Assembly: GCF_021729015.1 (NCBI RefSeq)
Contig: NZ_JAJQQZ010000001.1
Coordinates: 496,001 to 560,000 of the forward strand
DNA length: 64,000 nucleotides
Direction: 5' to 3'
Source of the DNA: Halobacterium rubrum
GTDB lineage: Archaea; Halobacteriota; Halobacteria; Halobacteriales; Halobacteriaceae
Part shown: positions 25,680 to 34,360 of the stretch, one piece after another
How positions within the stretch are numbered: the stretch's first letter is position 1
Layout of the letters: the number at the start of each line of letters is the position of its first letter
Translations under genes and position numbers: made by a program
Notes under the pieces: model-generated
What the model saw: only the letters and a program-made list of their open reading frames with translations
Told to the model about the DNA's origin: nothing
Databases searched by the model: none

Positions 25680-26924
25680 ATGGCAGACGAACACCGTCAA
25701 CCGGAGGTGAACATCGGACTGGTCGGGCACGTCGACCACGGGAAGACGACCCTGGTCCGCGCACTCAGCGGCGAGTGGACCGACCAGCACTCCGAGGAGA
25801 TGAAACGCGGTATCTCCATTCGCCTCGGGTACGCCGACGCCACACTGCGTCGGTGCCCCGACTGCGACGAACCGGAGTGTTACACGGTCGCGGAGACGTG
25901 CCCCGAGCACGACACCGAGACCGAAGTCACGCGAACCGTCTCGTTCGTGGACGCGCCGGGCCACGAGACCCTGATGGCGACGATGCTGTCGGGCGCCGCG
26001 CTGATGGACGGCGCCGTGCTTGTCGTCGGCGCGAACGAGCCGGTGCCCCAGCCCCAGACCGAGGAGCACCTCATGGCGCTGGACATCATCGGCATCGAGA
26101 ACATCGTCATCGCGCAGAACAAGGTCGACCTCGTCGACGCCGACGAGGCCCGCCAGAACTACGAGGAGATCCAGGAGTTCGTCGAGGGCACGGTCGCGGA
26201 GGACGCGCCCATCGTCCCAATCTCCGCCGAACAGGAGATCAACGTCGACCTCATCATCGACGCGCTCCAGACCGAGATTCCGACGCCGGACCGGGACCCG
26301 ACGGCGGACCCCCGGATGTACGTCGCGCGGTCGTTCGACATCAACCGCCCCGGCACCGAGTGGGGCGGCCTGCTGGGTGGCGTGCTCGGCGGCAGCCTCG
26401 TGCAGGGCGAACTCGAGGAAGGCAACGAGATCGAACTGCGCCCCGGCCGCGAGGTCGAGGAGGGTGGCCAGACCGAGTGGCGGCCCGTCTCCACGGACGT
26501 CCGCAGCCTCCAGGCCGGCGGCGAGGACGTCGAGAGCGCCAGCCCCGGCGGCCTGCTTGGGGTCGGCACCGGTCTCGACCCGAGCCTGACGAAGGGCGAC
26601 GCGCTCGCCGGACAGGTCGCCGGGCCGCCCGGCAGCCTGCCGCCGACGTGGGAGTCCTTCGAGATGGACGTCGACCTCCTCGAGCGCCTCGTCGGCGCCG
26701 AGGAGGGCGAGGAGATCGACGACATCTCGACGGGCGAGCCGCTGATGCTCACCGTCGGCACCGCCACGACCGTCGGGTCGGTGACGAGCGCCCGCGACGG
26801 CGAGTGCGAGGTCGCACTCAAACGCCCGGTCTGCGCGCCCGCCGGTGCGAAGATCGCCATCAACCGCCGCGTCGGCGCGCGCTGGCGGCTCATCGGCGTC
26901 GGCACGCTGACGGAGTCCGAGTAG
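25680..26924 (+). CDS. eif2g: Translation initiation factor aIF2 subunit gamma
   Basis: GTPase core of archaeal/eukaryotic initiation factor 2, which brings initiator tRNA to the small ribosomal subunit. 414 residues. G1 motif [10 protein letters not shown] (about 17-26), a four-cysteine zinc knuckle [16 protein letters not shown] (about 60-75), G3 DAPGHE, G4 AQNKVDL. GTG at 25674 is in frame, but the ATG at 25680 gives [15 protein letters not shown], the usual start. First gene of a seven-gene information-processing cluster; the PIN gene follows after 1 bp. A ttta box near 25633 may be the promoter. Confidence 0.97.
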   Translation: MADEHRQPEVNIGLVGHVDHGKTTLVRALSGEWTDQHSEEMKRGISIRLGYADATLRRCPDCDEPECYTVAETCPEHDTETEVTRTVSFVDAPGHETLMATMLSGAALMDGAVLVVGANEPVPQPQTEEHLMALDIIGIENIVIAQNKVDLVDADEARQNYEEIQEFVEGTVAEDAPIVPISAEQEINVDLIIDALQTEIPTPDRDPTADPRMYVARSFDINRPGTEWGGLLGGVLGGSLVQGELEEGNEIELRPGREVEEGGQTEWRPVSTDVRSLQAGGEDVESASPGGLLGVGTGLDPSLTKGDALAGQVAGPPGSLPPTWESFEMDVDLLERLVGAEEGEEIDDISTGEPLMLTVGTATTVGSVTSARDGECEVALKRPVCAPAGAKIAINRRVGARWRLIGVGTLTESE

Positions 26925-26925
26925 G

Positions 26926-27309
26926 ATGCACGTGGTCGCCGTCGACGCCAACGCGCTGATGCTGCCCGCCGACCAGGACCTCCGGCTGTTCGCGGAGCTG
27001 GAGCGCCTGCTCGGCGACTACGAGGCCGTCGTCCCCCGGTCGGTCCGCGACGAGCTGGCGGAGCTCGCGTCGGGCGCGGGAGAGGCGGCGGCGGCAGCCG
27101 GCGTGGCGGCGGACCTGGCGGCGGACCGCTGTGGCTCCGTCGAGACGGAGGAATCGTACGCGGACGACGCGATCCACGCGCTCGCGGTGGGCGAGGACGT
27201 GGACGCGGTCGTGACGAACGACGGCCCCCTGAAAGAGCGCGTGCTCGACGCGGGCACGCCGGTAATTCATTTAAGGGGCCGGAATCAACTCACTATCACT
27301 CGACCATAG
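26926..27309 (+). CDS. PIN-domain protein, Fcf1/Utp24-like
   Basis: 127-residue PIN-domain nuclease of the archaeal Fcf1/Utp24-like group, which in eukaryotes cuts pre-rRNA. Acidic metal ligands are seen in VAVDANALMLP (Asp near residue 6), RDELAELASG, ADDAIHALAV and VVTNDGPLKER. It lies between eif2g (1 bp gap) and rpo7 (start follows the stop directly), a conserved archaeal neighbourhood that supports a ribosomal RNA role. Activity of this copy is inferred. Confidence 0.88.
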   Translation: MHVVAVDANALMLPADQDLRLFAELERLLGDYEAVVPRSVRDELAELASGAGEAAAAAGVAADLAADRCGSVETEESYADDAIHALAVGEDVDAVVTNDGPLKERVLDAGTPVIHLRGRNQLTITRP

Positions 27310-27882
27310 ATGTACAAGCGAGCACGGCTGAAAGACACGATAGAGGTCCCCCCCGAGCACCTCGGGGACGTCGGTCCGGACCTGGTGAAGCGGCTGCTAC
27401 AGGACAAACTCGAAGGACGCATGGACGAAGACGTTGGCAGCGTCGTCACCGTCACCGAGGTCCACGACCTCGGCGAGGGTGCGGTGTTGCCGAACCGTCC
27501 GGGCGTCTACTACGAGGCGGAGTTCGACGCCGTCACGTTCGAGCCCGAGATGCAGGAAGTCGTCGACGGCGAGGTCGTCGAGGTCGTCAGCTTCGGCGCG
27601 TTCGTCGGCATCGGGCCCGTAGACGGCCTGCTGCACGTCTCCCAGATCAGCGACGAGTATCTGGCGTTCGACGAGGAGAACCAGCAGCTTGCGTCCCGCG
27701 AGTCCAACCAGGTGCTCGGCACCGGGGACGCGGTGCGGGCGCGCATCGTGACGAAGAGCATCGACGAGCGCAACCCCCGCGAGTCCAAGATCGGGCTGAC
27801 GGCGAAACAGCCCGGGCTCGGGAAACACGGCTGGCTGCGGGCGGCCCGCGAGCAAGAGCAGGCCGAGAGCGAGGGACAGTAG
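27310..27882 (+). CDS. rpo7: RNA polymerase subunit Rpo7 (RpoE1)
   Basis: 190-residue subunit E' of archaeal RNA polymerase (Rpb7 homologue), which with Rpo4 forms the stalk that binds nascent RNA. N-terminal domain MYKRARLKDTIEVPPEHLG (1-80); an S1 OB-fold follows with FGAFVGIGPVDGLLHVSQI and ARIVTKSIDERNPRESKIGL. Starts with the base after the PIN stop and ends directly before spt4, as in other archaea, where rpo7 and spt4 are adjacent. The short C-terminal tail is lysine-poor and acidic. Confidence 0.96.
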   Translation: MYKRARLKDTIEVPPEHLGDVGPDLVKRLLQDKLEGRMDEDVGSVVTVTEVHDLGEGAVLPNRPGVYYEAEFDAVTFEPEMQEVVDGEVVEVVSFGAFVGIGPVDGLLHVSQISDEYLAFDEENQQLASRESNQVLGTGDAVRARIVTKSIDERNPRESKIGLTAKQPGLGKHGWLRAAREQEQAESEGQ

Positions 27883-28080
27883 ATGGCGTCGAATCGACTC
27901 GCGTGCCACGACTGTCACCGCATCGTCGAGCCGGACGAGGAGATGTGTCCGTACTGCTCGTCGAACAGCCTCACCGAGGACTGGGCGGGCTACGTGGTCA
28001 TCACGCACCCCGAGGAGTCCGAGATCGCGGACAAGATGGAGGTCCGTGAGGCCGGCGAGTACGCGCTGAAGGTCCGCTGA
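27883..28080 (+). CDS. spt4: Transcription elongation factor Spt4 (RpoE2)
   Basis: 65-residue zinc-ribbon protein that pairs with Spt5 to keep RNA polymerase processive. The zinc site is CHDC and CPYC (residues 8-11 and 25-28), followed by the family segment SLTEDWAGYVVITHPEESEI-like. Previously called RpoE''. The ATG follows the rpo7 stop without a gap. Confidence 0.96.
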   Translation: MASNRLACHDCHRIVEPDEEMCPYCSSNSLTEDWAGYVVITHPEESEIADKMEVREAGEYALKVR

Positions 28081-28082
28081 GC

Positions 28083-28619
28083 GTGCCCGACTCGGAGGAC
28101 GCGGTCGCGACGCTCCCGGAGGACGCCCGGGACGCGTTCAAGGACCCGATCGGTCCCGTCTACACCGAGGCGGAGCAGCTGCTCTCGGACGCGGGCAGTC
28201 CGGTCGTCGCAGTGGGCGACGTCGTGACCTACCACCTCGTCGCGGCCGGCCACACGCCGAACGTCGCAGTCATCGACGGGCGGACGGAGCGCGAGAGCGT
28301 CAGCGACGAGGTCCGCGAGGGGCTGCCGCCGGCCGACGTGTCGGTCGCGAGCGCGCCGGCGACCGTGTCCCGGGCACTCCTCGAAGCGCTCGTCGACGCC
28401 ATCGACGCGGACGGTGACACGGTGATTTCGGTCGACGGGGAGGAAGACCTCGCGGTCGTGCCGGCGGTGCTGGCGGCGCCCGAGGGCGCCAGTGTGGTCT
28501 ACGGGCAGCCCGGCGAGGGGATGGTGCTGGCGACCGTCGACGCCGACCTCCGGTCGCGGATGCGCGAGCTCGCCGAGCAACTCGAGACGGACGAGGCGTT
28601 CTGGCGGCTCGTGGACTGA
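28083..28619 (+). CDS. GTP-dependent dephospho-CoA kinase (DUF359)
   Basis: 178-residue archaeal kinase for the last step of coenzyme A synthesis, using GTP. Family features: GDVVTYHLVAAG near residue 43, IDGRTERE (about 61-68) that carries a conserved Asp and Arg, TVISVDGEEDLAVVPAVL and VYGQPGEGMV in the C-terminal half. Start GTG at 28083, two bases after spt4. Its place among transcription and ribosomal genes is a conserved archaeal arrangement and is how the family was first noticed. Confidence 0.92.
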   Translation: MPDSEDAVATLPEDARDAFKDPIGPVYTEAEQLLSDAGSPVVAVGDVVTYHLVAAGHTPNVAVIDGRTERESVSDEVREGLPPADVSVASAPATVSRALLEALVDAIDADGDTVISVDGEEDLAVVPAVLAAPEGASVVYGQPGEGMVLATVDADLRSRMRELAEQLETDEAFWRLVD

Positions 28620-28674
28620 CGCGGCGTTCGAAATGCTTTTACAGATTTCCCGCGCAAGTACGTGATAACTGACC

Positions 28675-28989
28675 ATGGAAATCGAGATTCTGGGGCAGGA
28701 GGACAACCCTCTGCTCCACCGGACGGAGGTCGACTTCGAGATAGTCCACGACGACGCAACCCCCTCGCGGCTGTCGGTTCGCGACAGCCTCGCGGCGAAA
28801 CTCGACAAGGACTCCGAGGAAGTCGTGGTCCACGAGCTCGACACGAAGTTCGGGATGCGGAAGACGCGTGGCCGCGCGAAGGTCTACGACTCCCCCGAGG
28901 AGGCCGCAGAGGTCGAGCACGAGTACATGCTCGAGCGGAACAAGATCGGCGCCGACGACGAGGACGCCGAGGCGGAGGAGGCCGAGTAA
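28675..28989 (+). CDS. rps24e: 30S ribosomal protein S24e
   Basis: 104-residue small-subunit ribosomal protein. It begins [19 protein letters not shown] and contains the family stretch [18 protein letters not shown] and [20 protein letters not shown]. The C-terminus is strongly acidic, as usual in haloarchaea. A cttttac box about 32-39 nt upstream (28636-28643) suggests an internal promoter within the cluster; rps27ae follows after 1 bp. Confidence 0.97.
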   Translation: MEIEILGQEDNPLLHRTEVDFEIVHDDATPSRLSVRDSLAAKLDKDSEEVVVHELDTKFGMRKTRGRAKVYDSPEEAAEVEHEYMLERNKIGADDEDAEAEEAE

Positions 28990-28990
28990 G

Positions 28991-29125
28991 ATGGCTCGCG
29001 GCGACTACTACGAGGACGACGGCAGCACCGAGAAGGAGATGTGCCCGCGCTGCGGCGACACGTTCCTCGCCGACCACGACGACCGGCAGGTCTGTGGGAA
29101 GTGCGGGTACACCGAGTGGGAGTAA
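28991..29125 (+). CDS. rps27ae: 30S ribosomal protein S27ae
   Basis: 44-residue zinc-binding ribosomal protein; the domain is fused to ubiquitin in eukaryotes and free in archaea. Two CxxC pairs, CPRC and CGKC, with the closing [10 protein letters not shown] typical of the family. Starts one base after the rps24e stop; kae1-bud32 starts 8 bases after it. Too short for many gene finders. Confidence 0.96.
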   Translation: MARGDYYEDDGSTEKEMCPRCGDTFLADHDDRQVCGKCGYTEWE

Positions 29126-29133
29126 CGCGGTAG

Positions 29134-30801
29134 ATGCGGGTCGTCGGCGTCGAAGGGACAGCGTGGTGCGCGAGCGCGGCGCTGTACGACGCCGACGCTG
29201 ATTCTGTCGTCATCGAGTCTGAGGCGTACCAGCCGGACAGCGGCGGCATTCATCCTCGCGAGGCCGCCGAACACATGCGGCAGGCGGTGCCGCGCGTCGT
29301 CGAGACGATTCTCGACGAGGCCGACGGCGACGTGGATGCGGTGGCGTTCTCGCGGGGCCCCGGGCTGGGGCCATGTCTGCGCATCGTGGGGTCGGCGGCG
29401 CGTGCACTCGCCCAGACGCTGGACGTGCCGCTGGTGGGCGTCAACCACATGGTCGCCCACCTGGAGGTCGGCCGCCACCGGTCGGGGTTCGACGCGCCGG
29501 TCTGCCTGAACGCCAGCGGCGCGAACGCCCACGTGCTGGCGTACCGGAACGGCCGGTACCGCGTGCTCGGGGAGACGATGGACACCGGCGTCGGCAACGC
29601 CATCGACAAGTTCACGCGCCACGTCGGCTGGCAGCACCCCGGCGGGCCGAAGGTTGAGGCGCACGCCCGCGACGGCGAGTACACGGAGCTGCCGTACGTC
29701 GTCAAGGGGATGGACTTCTCGTTTTCGGGCATCATGAGCGCCGCCAAGCAGGCCGTCGACGACGTTCCCGCGAGCGAAGCGAGTGGGAGCTCGTCGCGGG
29801 AGCGAAGCGACCGCGACGGTGGCACTCCGGTCGACGACGTCTGCCGGGGGCTGGAGGAGACCGTCTTCGCGATGCTCACCGAGGTCTCGGAGCGCGCGCT
29901 CGCGCTGACGGGCCGGGACGAACTCGTCCTCGGCGGCGGCGTCGGACAGAACGACCGCCTCCGGGGGATGCTGGCGGAGATGTGCGAGGCCCGCGGCGCC
30001 GACTTCCACGCGCCCGAACCCCGGTTCCTGCGGGACAACGCCGGGATGATAGCGGTGCTCGGTGCGAAGATGGCCGAGGCCGGCGACACGCTCGAGGTAG
30101 CGGACTCCGCTATCGACTCGCACTTCCGGCCGGACGAGGTGCCGGTGACGTGGCGGTCGCCGGAGGCGCCGCCGGCCCGCGAGGGCGACGTCCGGCAGGG
30201 TGCCGAGGCCACGGTCACCATCGCCGACGACCGCGTCGTCAAGGAGCGCGTGCCGAAGTCGTACCGCCACGAGCGCCTCGACGACCGGCTGCGGCGGGAC
30301 CGCACGGTCCTCGAAGCCCGACTGACGAGCGAGGCCCGCCGCCAGGGCGTCCCGACGCCGCTCGTGCGGGACGTCGACGTGCCAGAGGCGACCATCGAAC
30401 TCCAGTACGTCGGGGACAGCGACCTCCGTGACGCCCTGACAGAGCCGCGAGTTCGGGACGTCGGGCGGCACCTCGCCGGGATTCACGCTGCCGGGTTCGT
30501 GCACGGCGACCCCACCACGCGGAACGTCCGGGTTGGGCCCGCGGACCCACCGAACGGGCGGGCGGGCGACGCCGACGACCGGACGTTCCTCATCGACTTC
30601 GGCCTCGGCTACTACACGGACGACGTGGAGGACTACGCGATGGACTGCCACGTCTTCGAGCAGAGCCTCGCCGGCACCGCCGACGACGCCGAGGCGCTCG
30701 TCGCGGCGTTCGAGGACGCCTACCGCGAGGCGGCCGGCGACGAGACGGTCCTCGACCAGCTGCGCGCCATCGAGGGCCGCGGGCGGTACCAGAACGACTG
30801 A
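29134..30801 (+). CDS. kae1: Kae1-Bud32 fusion: tRNA N6-threonylcarbamoyladenosine synthase and kinase
   Basis: 555-residue fusion of two KEOPS subunits that make t6A37 in tRNAs reading ANN codons. Kae1 part (1-325): VVGVEGTAWCASAA, metal ligands in GVNHMVAHLEVG, GGPKVEAHA and NDRLRGML, DNAGMIAVLG. Bud32 part (350-555): kinase-like AEATVTIADDRVVKERVPKSYRH, then VHGDPTTRNVRV and FLIDFGLGYYTDD. A 17-residue Ser/Arg-rich insertion at about residues 211-229 is encoded by gagcgaagcgag-type repeat DNA and is discussed in the findings. The fusion is known in several archaea. Confidence 0.96.
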   Translation: MRVVGVEGTAWCASAALYDADADSVVIESEAYQPDSGGIHPREAAEHMRQAVPRVVETILDEADGDVDAVAFSRGPGLGPCLRIVGSAARALAQTLDVPLVGVNHMVAHLEVGRHRSGFDAPVCLNASGANAHVLAYRNGRYRVLGETMDTGVGNAIDKFTRHVGWQHPGGPKVEAHARDGEYTELPYVVKGMDFSFSGIMSAAKQAVDDVPASEASGSSSRERSDRDGGTPVDDVCRGLEETVFAMLTEVSERALALTGRDELVLGGGVGQNDRLRGMLAEMCEARGADFHAPEPRFLRDNAGMIAVLGAKMAEAGDTLEVADSAIDSHFRPDEVPVTWRSPEAPPAREGDVRQGAEATVTIADDRVVKERVPKSYRHERLDDRLRRDRTVLEARLTSEARRQGVPTPLVRDVDVPEATIELQYVGDSDLRDALTEPRVRDVGRHLAGIHAAGFVHGDPTTRNVRVGPADPPNGRAGDADDRTFLIDFGLGYYTDDVEDYAMDCHVFEQSLAGTADDAEALVAAFEDAYREAAGDETVLDQLRAIEGRGRYQND

Positions 30802-30919
30802 CGGACGAGCTGTGGGCCGACCGGTCGGGCAGCCGGCCCGCCACCGGACCGACTCACCATCGGCCGGTCCGTCGACTCGTCGCCCCAACTGATATGACCG
30901 GCGGCGACGAAGTGGGGGT

Positions 30920-31198
30920 ATGGCCGAGAAACCCACCAGCGGGGAACTGTTCGGGGTGCCGTACAACTTCGAGCGCCCGAAGCTCTCGAAGCTGCTGTCG
31001 TCGTACTGGCAGCCCGGCGAGGGGATGCTCGTCGAGAAGCCGTTCGGCGTCGGGTACACGCTGAATCTCGCGAACTGGCGGTCGTGGGTCGTGCTCGCAG
31101 TCGCGGGCGTGTTGCTCTACCAGCAGCAGGGTAGCGAGGGCGACAGCGAGGACTCGGCGGTCGACGAGGCGGTCGAGGTCGTCGTCGACGACGACTAA
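30920..31198 (+). CDS. DUF5808-like small membrane protein
   Basis: 92-residue protein with LFGVPYNFERPKLSKLLSSYW, then the block KPFGVGYTLNLANWRSWVVLAVAGVLLY containing one membrane segment, and an acidic tail. The GVGYTLNLAN element matches what I recall of DUF5808. Role unknown. Single gene between kae1-bud32 and the XTPase gene, same direction, with 118 bp and 38 bp gaps. Confidence 0.8.
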   Translation: MAEKPTSGELFGVPYNFERPKLSKLLSSYWQPGEGMLVEKPFGVGYTLNLANWRSWVVLAVAGVLLYQQQGSEGDSEDSAVDEAVEVVVDDD

Positions 31199-31236
31199 CC
31201 GACGCCATCTTCTCCCCGGAGCCGCACGCGTCTGGT

Positions 31237-31791
31237 ATGCCGAGTCTCCGGTTCGTCACGACGAACAGCGGGAAGGTCCGGGAGGCCGAGGAGTACCTCG
31301 CCGGCGTGCGCGACGTCGAACAGTTCGACTACGACTACACCGAGGTGCAGAGCAGCGACCTCGCGACCATCGCCGCCCAGGGCGCCGAGGAGGCCTACGA
31401 GGCGAACGGCGGCGACGCGCCAGTCATCGTGGACGACGCCGGCCTGTTCGTCCGCGGGCTGGACGGCTTCCCGGGACCGTACTCGTCGTACGTCGAGGAC
31501 ACGCTCGGCGTCGAGCGCGTCTGGACGCTCGCCGAGGACCTCGACGAGCGCCGGGCGGCGTTCCGCTGCGTCGTCGCGTACACCGACGGCGAGACGACCG
31601 AGACGTTCGACGGCGCCGTCCAGGGGACGATGGTCGCGCCCCGCGGCGACGGCGGGTTCGGCTACGACCCGATCTTCGAGCACGACGGCGAGACGTTCGC
31701 GGAGATGGACACCGAACGGAAGAACGCGCTGAGCCACCGCGGTCGGGCGCTCGCGAAACTCGCAGACTGGCTGGCGGACCGCGACGCCTGA
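31237..31791 (+). CDS. Non-canonical purine NTP pyrophosphatase (RdgB/HAM1-like)
   Basis: 184-residue house-cleaning enzyme that hydrolyses dITP/XTP to monophosphates and keeps deaminated bases out of DNA. The NTP-binding start LRFVTTNSGKVREAEEYL (residues 3-20) is canonical; catalytic VIVDDAGLFVRGLDGFPGPYS (about 66-86) and GGFGYDPIF (about 142-150) follow, then NALSHRGRAL. Length normal. It complements the uracil repair genes elsewhere in the window only by theme. Confidence 0.94.
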   Translation: MPSLRFVTTNSGKVREAEEYLAGVRDVEQFDYDYTEVQSSDLATIAAQGAEEAYEANGGDAPVIVDDAGLFVRGLDGFPGPYSSYVEDTLGVERVWTLAEDLDERRAAFRCVVAYTDGETTETFDGAVQGTMVAPRGDGGFGYDPIFEHDGETFAEMDTERKNALSHRGRALAKLADWLADRDA

Positions 31792-31816
31792 CTGACTGAC
31801 CGACTCGCCAGACCTG

Positions 31817-32290
31817 TTACTCGCGGGGGTCGTGGTCGGGCCCCGGGTACTCGCCGCCGACCACGGTCGGGTACAGCGACTCGGCGTCGAACAGCCGCGC
31901 GAACGCCGCGGGGGACTTCACGCTGACGTCGACCCGCCCCGAGAGCACCGCGCCGGCCTCTGCCGACCGGAGGCGGTCGTCGTAGGAGAGCACGTGTGCG
32001 GCGCCGGCGTTCACGGCGGACGCCAGCGCTGGGTGGTCGCCCTCGGGGTGGCCGACCACATTCGCCAGGTCGGCGACACGGTTCCGCCAGTCCGCCGCGA
32101 GCGCGTCGTCGCCCAGCGACGACACGACGGCCTCGGCGTCGTCCAGCAGCGGCTCGCTGGCGACGAGCGTCACCCAGTCGTGGGCGCGAGCGGCGTCGAG
32201 TGCGCGCCGCGCGCTCCCGTCCACGAAGAGGTCGGCCGCGAGCACGTCAGCGTCCGCGGCGAACGCCGCGGGGTCGGGGTCACTCGTCAC
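31817..32290 (-). CDS. PIN-like domain protein
   Basis: 157-residue protein with a PIN-like layout. Candidate metal ligands: the first Asp in ADADVLAADLFVDGSARRAL, a central DDAEAVVSSL, and the typical GDHPALASAVNAGAAHVLSYDDRL near residue 110. The start is a GTG at 32288-32290, inside the end of the 36-residue ORF upstream (11-bp overlap). Possible roles are an RNase toxin or an RNA-processing factor; the coupling to a tiny upstream ORF recalls VapBC order, but I cannot confirm the antitoxin. Confidence 0.78.
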   Translation of the reverse strand: MTSDPDPAAFAADADVLAADLFVDGSARRALDAARAHDWVTLVASEPLLDDAEAVVSSLGDDALAADWRNRVADLANVVGHPEGDHPALASAVNAGAAHVLSYDDRLRSAEAGAVLSGRVDVSVKSPAAFARLFDAESLYPTVVGGEYPGPDHDPRE

Positions 32291-32390
32291 GGCGGGCGGC
32301 CAGTTCGTCGCAGACGTCCCCGACCGACACGTCGCGGGTGGCCGCGCGGTCGAACAGCTCCCGCCACGCCACACTCGGCGTCGCCGTCAT
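32280..32390 (-). CDS. 36-residue ORF coupled to the PIN-like gene
   Basis: Tiny predicted protein starting MTATPSVAWRELFDRAATR and ending GDVCDELAARRDE. Its ATG sits in the stop of the lipoprotein gene (ATGA at 32388-32391 on the minus strand) and its stop lies inside the start of the PIN-like gene, so it is tightly coupled on both sides. No domain recognised; size and place suit an antitoxin fragment or leader peptide. Existence as a protein is inferred from the overlaps. Confidence 0.55.
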   Translation of the reverse strand: MTATPSVAWRELFDRAATRDVSVGDVCDELAARRDE

Positions 32391-33157
32391 CACCTGGTCG
32401 CGGCCATCAGGTTCCGGACCTCGGTCCGGTACTCGTCGGGAGTCAGTCCGAGGTCGACGTCGATGGTGACGTTGATGGCGTCCGAGAGGTCCTTGTCGAC
32501 CGTCTCGGCGTAGTTCTCGGCGGGGTAGGCGCCGCCCGCGACGACGACGTAGTCGCCCTCGTTCCAGACGGCGAGGTCGCCCGCCACCTCGATGGTGCCG
32601 ACGTCCAGCGTGAACGTCTCCCCGCTCGCGTCGAACGAGATGGTGCCGACGGGGAACTCCCCGCGGTACGTCGCCAGCCCCGGCGACTTCCCGGAGTCCG
32701 TGGTGAACTCCGCCTCGCCGACCTCCTCGACGTTCTCGAGGCCCTGGTCGCGCATCCGTTGCTCGAACTGGGCGCGCGCCTGCGTCTCGACCTCGCTGAC
32801 GACCTCCTTCCGGCCGATGTCGCCGGGGAGATTGTTGAGGTTCGGGTCGAAGTTGATGTGGGAGGCGGCGTAGATCGAGAGCGTGCCGTCGATGCGGCCG
32901 AGGGTCTTGTCCTCGATTTCGGCGGCGAGCGCGGTGTCGCTGTACGTCAGGGTCGTCGACTTCGCCGTGACGTTCACTGGGCCGTAGGACTCGTCGAGGA
33001 CGGTCTCCTCGGTGCGGTCGGACTGCTCCCAGCCGCCCTCGTCGAGCTGGTCCTGTGGGACGTCCGGTGGCGCGACCGTGCCGAGTGCGTTCGTGCAGCC
33101 CGCCAGCGCGCCGAGGCCGACGGCGCCGACTCCCCCGATGAATCTGCGTCGGTTCAT
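32390..33157 (-). CDS. DUF6517-like lipoprotein
   Basis: 255-residue predicted lipoprotein. The N-terminus MNRRRFIGGVGAVGLGALAGC has a twin-arginine pattern (RRRF) followed by a lipobox LAGC, so it is probably exported folded by Tat and anchored at Cys 21. The mature part is acidic and beta-rich, ending in DLGLTPDEYRTEVRNLMAATR. I believe it belongs to the haloarchaeal family DUF6517; function unknown. Its stop overlaps the start of the small ORF downstream. Confidence 0.82.
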   Translation of the reverse strand: MNRRRFIGGVGAVGLGALAGCTNALGTVAPPDVPQDQLDEGGWEQSDRTEETVLDESYGPVNVTAKSTTLTYSDTALAAEIEDKTLGRIDGTLSIYAASHINFDPNLNNLPGDIGRKEVVSEVETQARAQFEQRMRDQGLENVEEVGEAEFTTDSGKSPGLATYRGEFPVGTISFDASGETFTLDVGTIEVAGDLAVWNEGDYVVVAGGAYPAENYAETVDKDLSDAINVTIDVDLGLTPDEYRTEVRNLMAATR

Positions 33158-33245
33158 ACACCCCTCTCCTGCACTGCGGGCGTATGGGTGTTGCGGCCAC
33201 CAGCAGGCCGACTCGCGGCCCGCTGTCGGTTTCGGTAGGAGCAGC

Positions 33246-34115
33246 CTACAGGGTGTCGTCGACGAGCGCTGCGAGTGCGCCAGCGGCCTCGTCGTCCACC
33301 GGGCGGTGTGGGGATCGGACTGTGCCGGCGGGCGCGCCCCGCGACCGCATCGCGGCCTTCAGTCCGGGGACGCCGTACTCGGCGGTGACGGCGTGGTTCA
33401 GGTCGACGGCCGCCCGGTTGCGGGCGCGCGCAGCGTCGTCGTCGCCCCGGCGGTGCGCCGCGAGAATCTCGCTTGTGACCTCGGGGGCGACGTTGGCGAG
33501 CGCGAGCACGCCGCCGTCGGCGCCGGCGTCCAGCGCGGGCGCGAACACGCTCCCGCTGCCGACCAGGAGGTCGAAGTCGTCGTCTGCGGTCGCGGCGCGC
33601 GTCCGCTGGAACGCGCCGAGGTCGCCCGACGAGTCTTTCATCCCGGCGACGTTCGGGTGCCCGGCGAGGTCGCCCGCGACGGCCGGAGGCAGGGTGTAGC
33701 TGGTGTACTTCGGGACGCTGTAGAGGTAGACGGGTAGCGGCGAGTCGTCGGCGAGCCCCCGGTAGTAGGCCGCGACGGCGTCGTCGTCGTGGCCGAAGTA
33801 GAACGGCGTGACGACGAGCGCGGCGTCGGCGCCGGCGTCGGCGGCCGCCGCCGTGAGCGCCAGTGTCTCCCGTCGGCCGGGTGCGCCCGTGCCGGCGAGC
33901 ACCGGAACGTCCTCTGGGGCGGCGCTGGCCACCGTCTCGACGACCGCGGTCCGCTCGTCGGCCGTCAGCAGTTCCGCTTCGCTGTTCGAGCCACACGGCA
34001 CGAGGAAGTCCACGCCGCGCTCGACGACCCAGTCGGTGAGCGTCGCGAGCGCGTCGTGGTCCACGTCGCCGTCCTCGTCGAAGGGCGTCGCCAGTGGCAC
34101 GCCGAGTCCCTGCAT
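33246..34115 (-). CDS. Dihydrodipicolinate synthase/KDG aldolase family protein
   Basis: 289-residue class I aldolase with a TIM barrel. The Schiff-base Lys is in VAGMKDSSGDLG (about residue 157), the catalytic Tyr in LYSVPKYTSYTL, and the substrate carboxylate loop reads VPCGSNSEAELL instead of the GTTGE of typical DapA. That loop suits 2-keto-3-deoxygluconate-type or related aldolases as well as lysine synthesis; no lysine genes are near. ATG at 34113-34115 (MQGLGVPLATPFDEDGDV) chosen; upstream frame is not conserved-looking. Confidence 0.87.
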   Translation of the reverse strand: MQGLGVPLATPFDEDGDVDHDALATLTDWVVERGVDFLVPCGSNSEAELLTADERTAVVETVASAAPEDVPVLAGTGAPGRRETLALTAAAADAGADAALVVTPFYFGHDDDAVAAYYRGLADDSPLPVYLYSVPKYTSYTLPPAVAGDLAGHPNVAGMKDSSGDLGAFQRTRAATADDDFDLLVGSGSVFAPALDAGADGGVLALANVAPEVTSEILAAHRRGDDDAARARNRAAVDLNHAVTAEYGVPGLKAAMRSRGAPAGTVRSPHRPVDDEAAGALAALVDDTL

Positions 34116-34360
34116 ACCGTCCCCCACGACCCGCCGCCCGATGACGGTTGTGGTGGTCGGCCGCGCGTCTGACGTGGATTTAAGTGCTACCGGCGGAATC
34201 CGCCAGATGGACGCGCGATACTTTCTCCCCCCGCGCGTCCGGCACTCTCCCACTCCCGCTTTCGACGTGGACCGACAGCCCGACAGCGCCGCCGCTGTCG
34301 AGTTGGCACGAAAAACGCGGGGCGCGACTGCGACCGGCCGACGCCGCAGCCGCCGCTACG

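Noticed and set aside
27883-29125. S27ae and Spt4 as parts of a ubiquitin-like system
   Set aside because: Although S27ae and L40e are ubiquitin-fused in eukaryotes, both are stand-alone here, with no ubiquitin-like, E1 or JAB gene in the window.
33246-34115. Assignment as dapA of lysine synthesis
   Set aside because: The GTTGE loop of DapA is replaced by PCGSNSE and no other lysine gene is near, so I keep only the family name.
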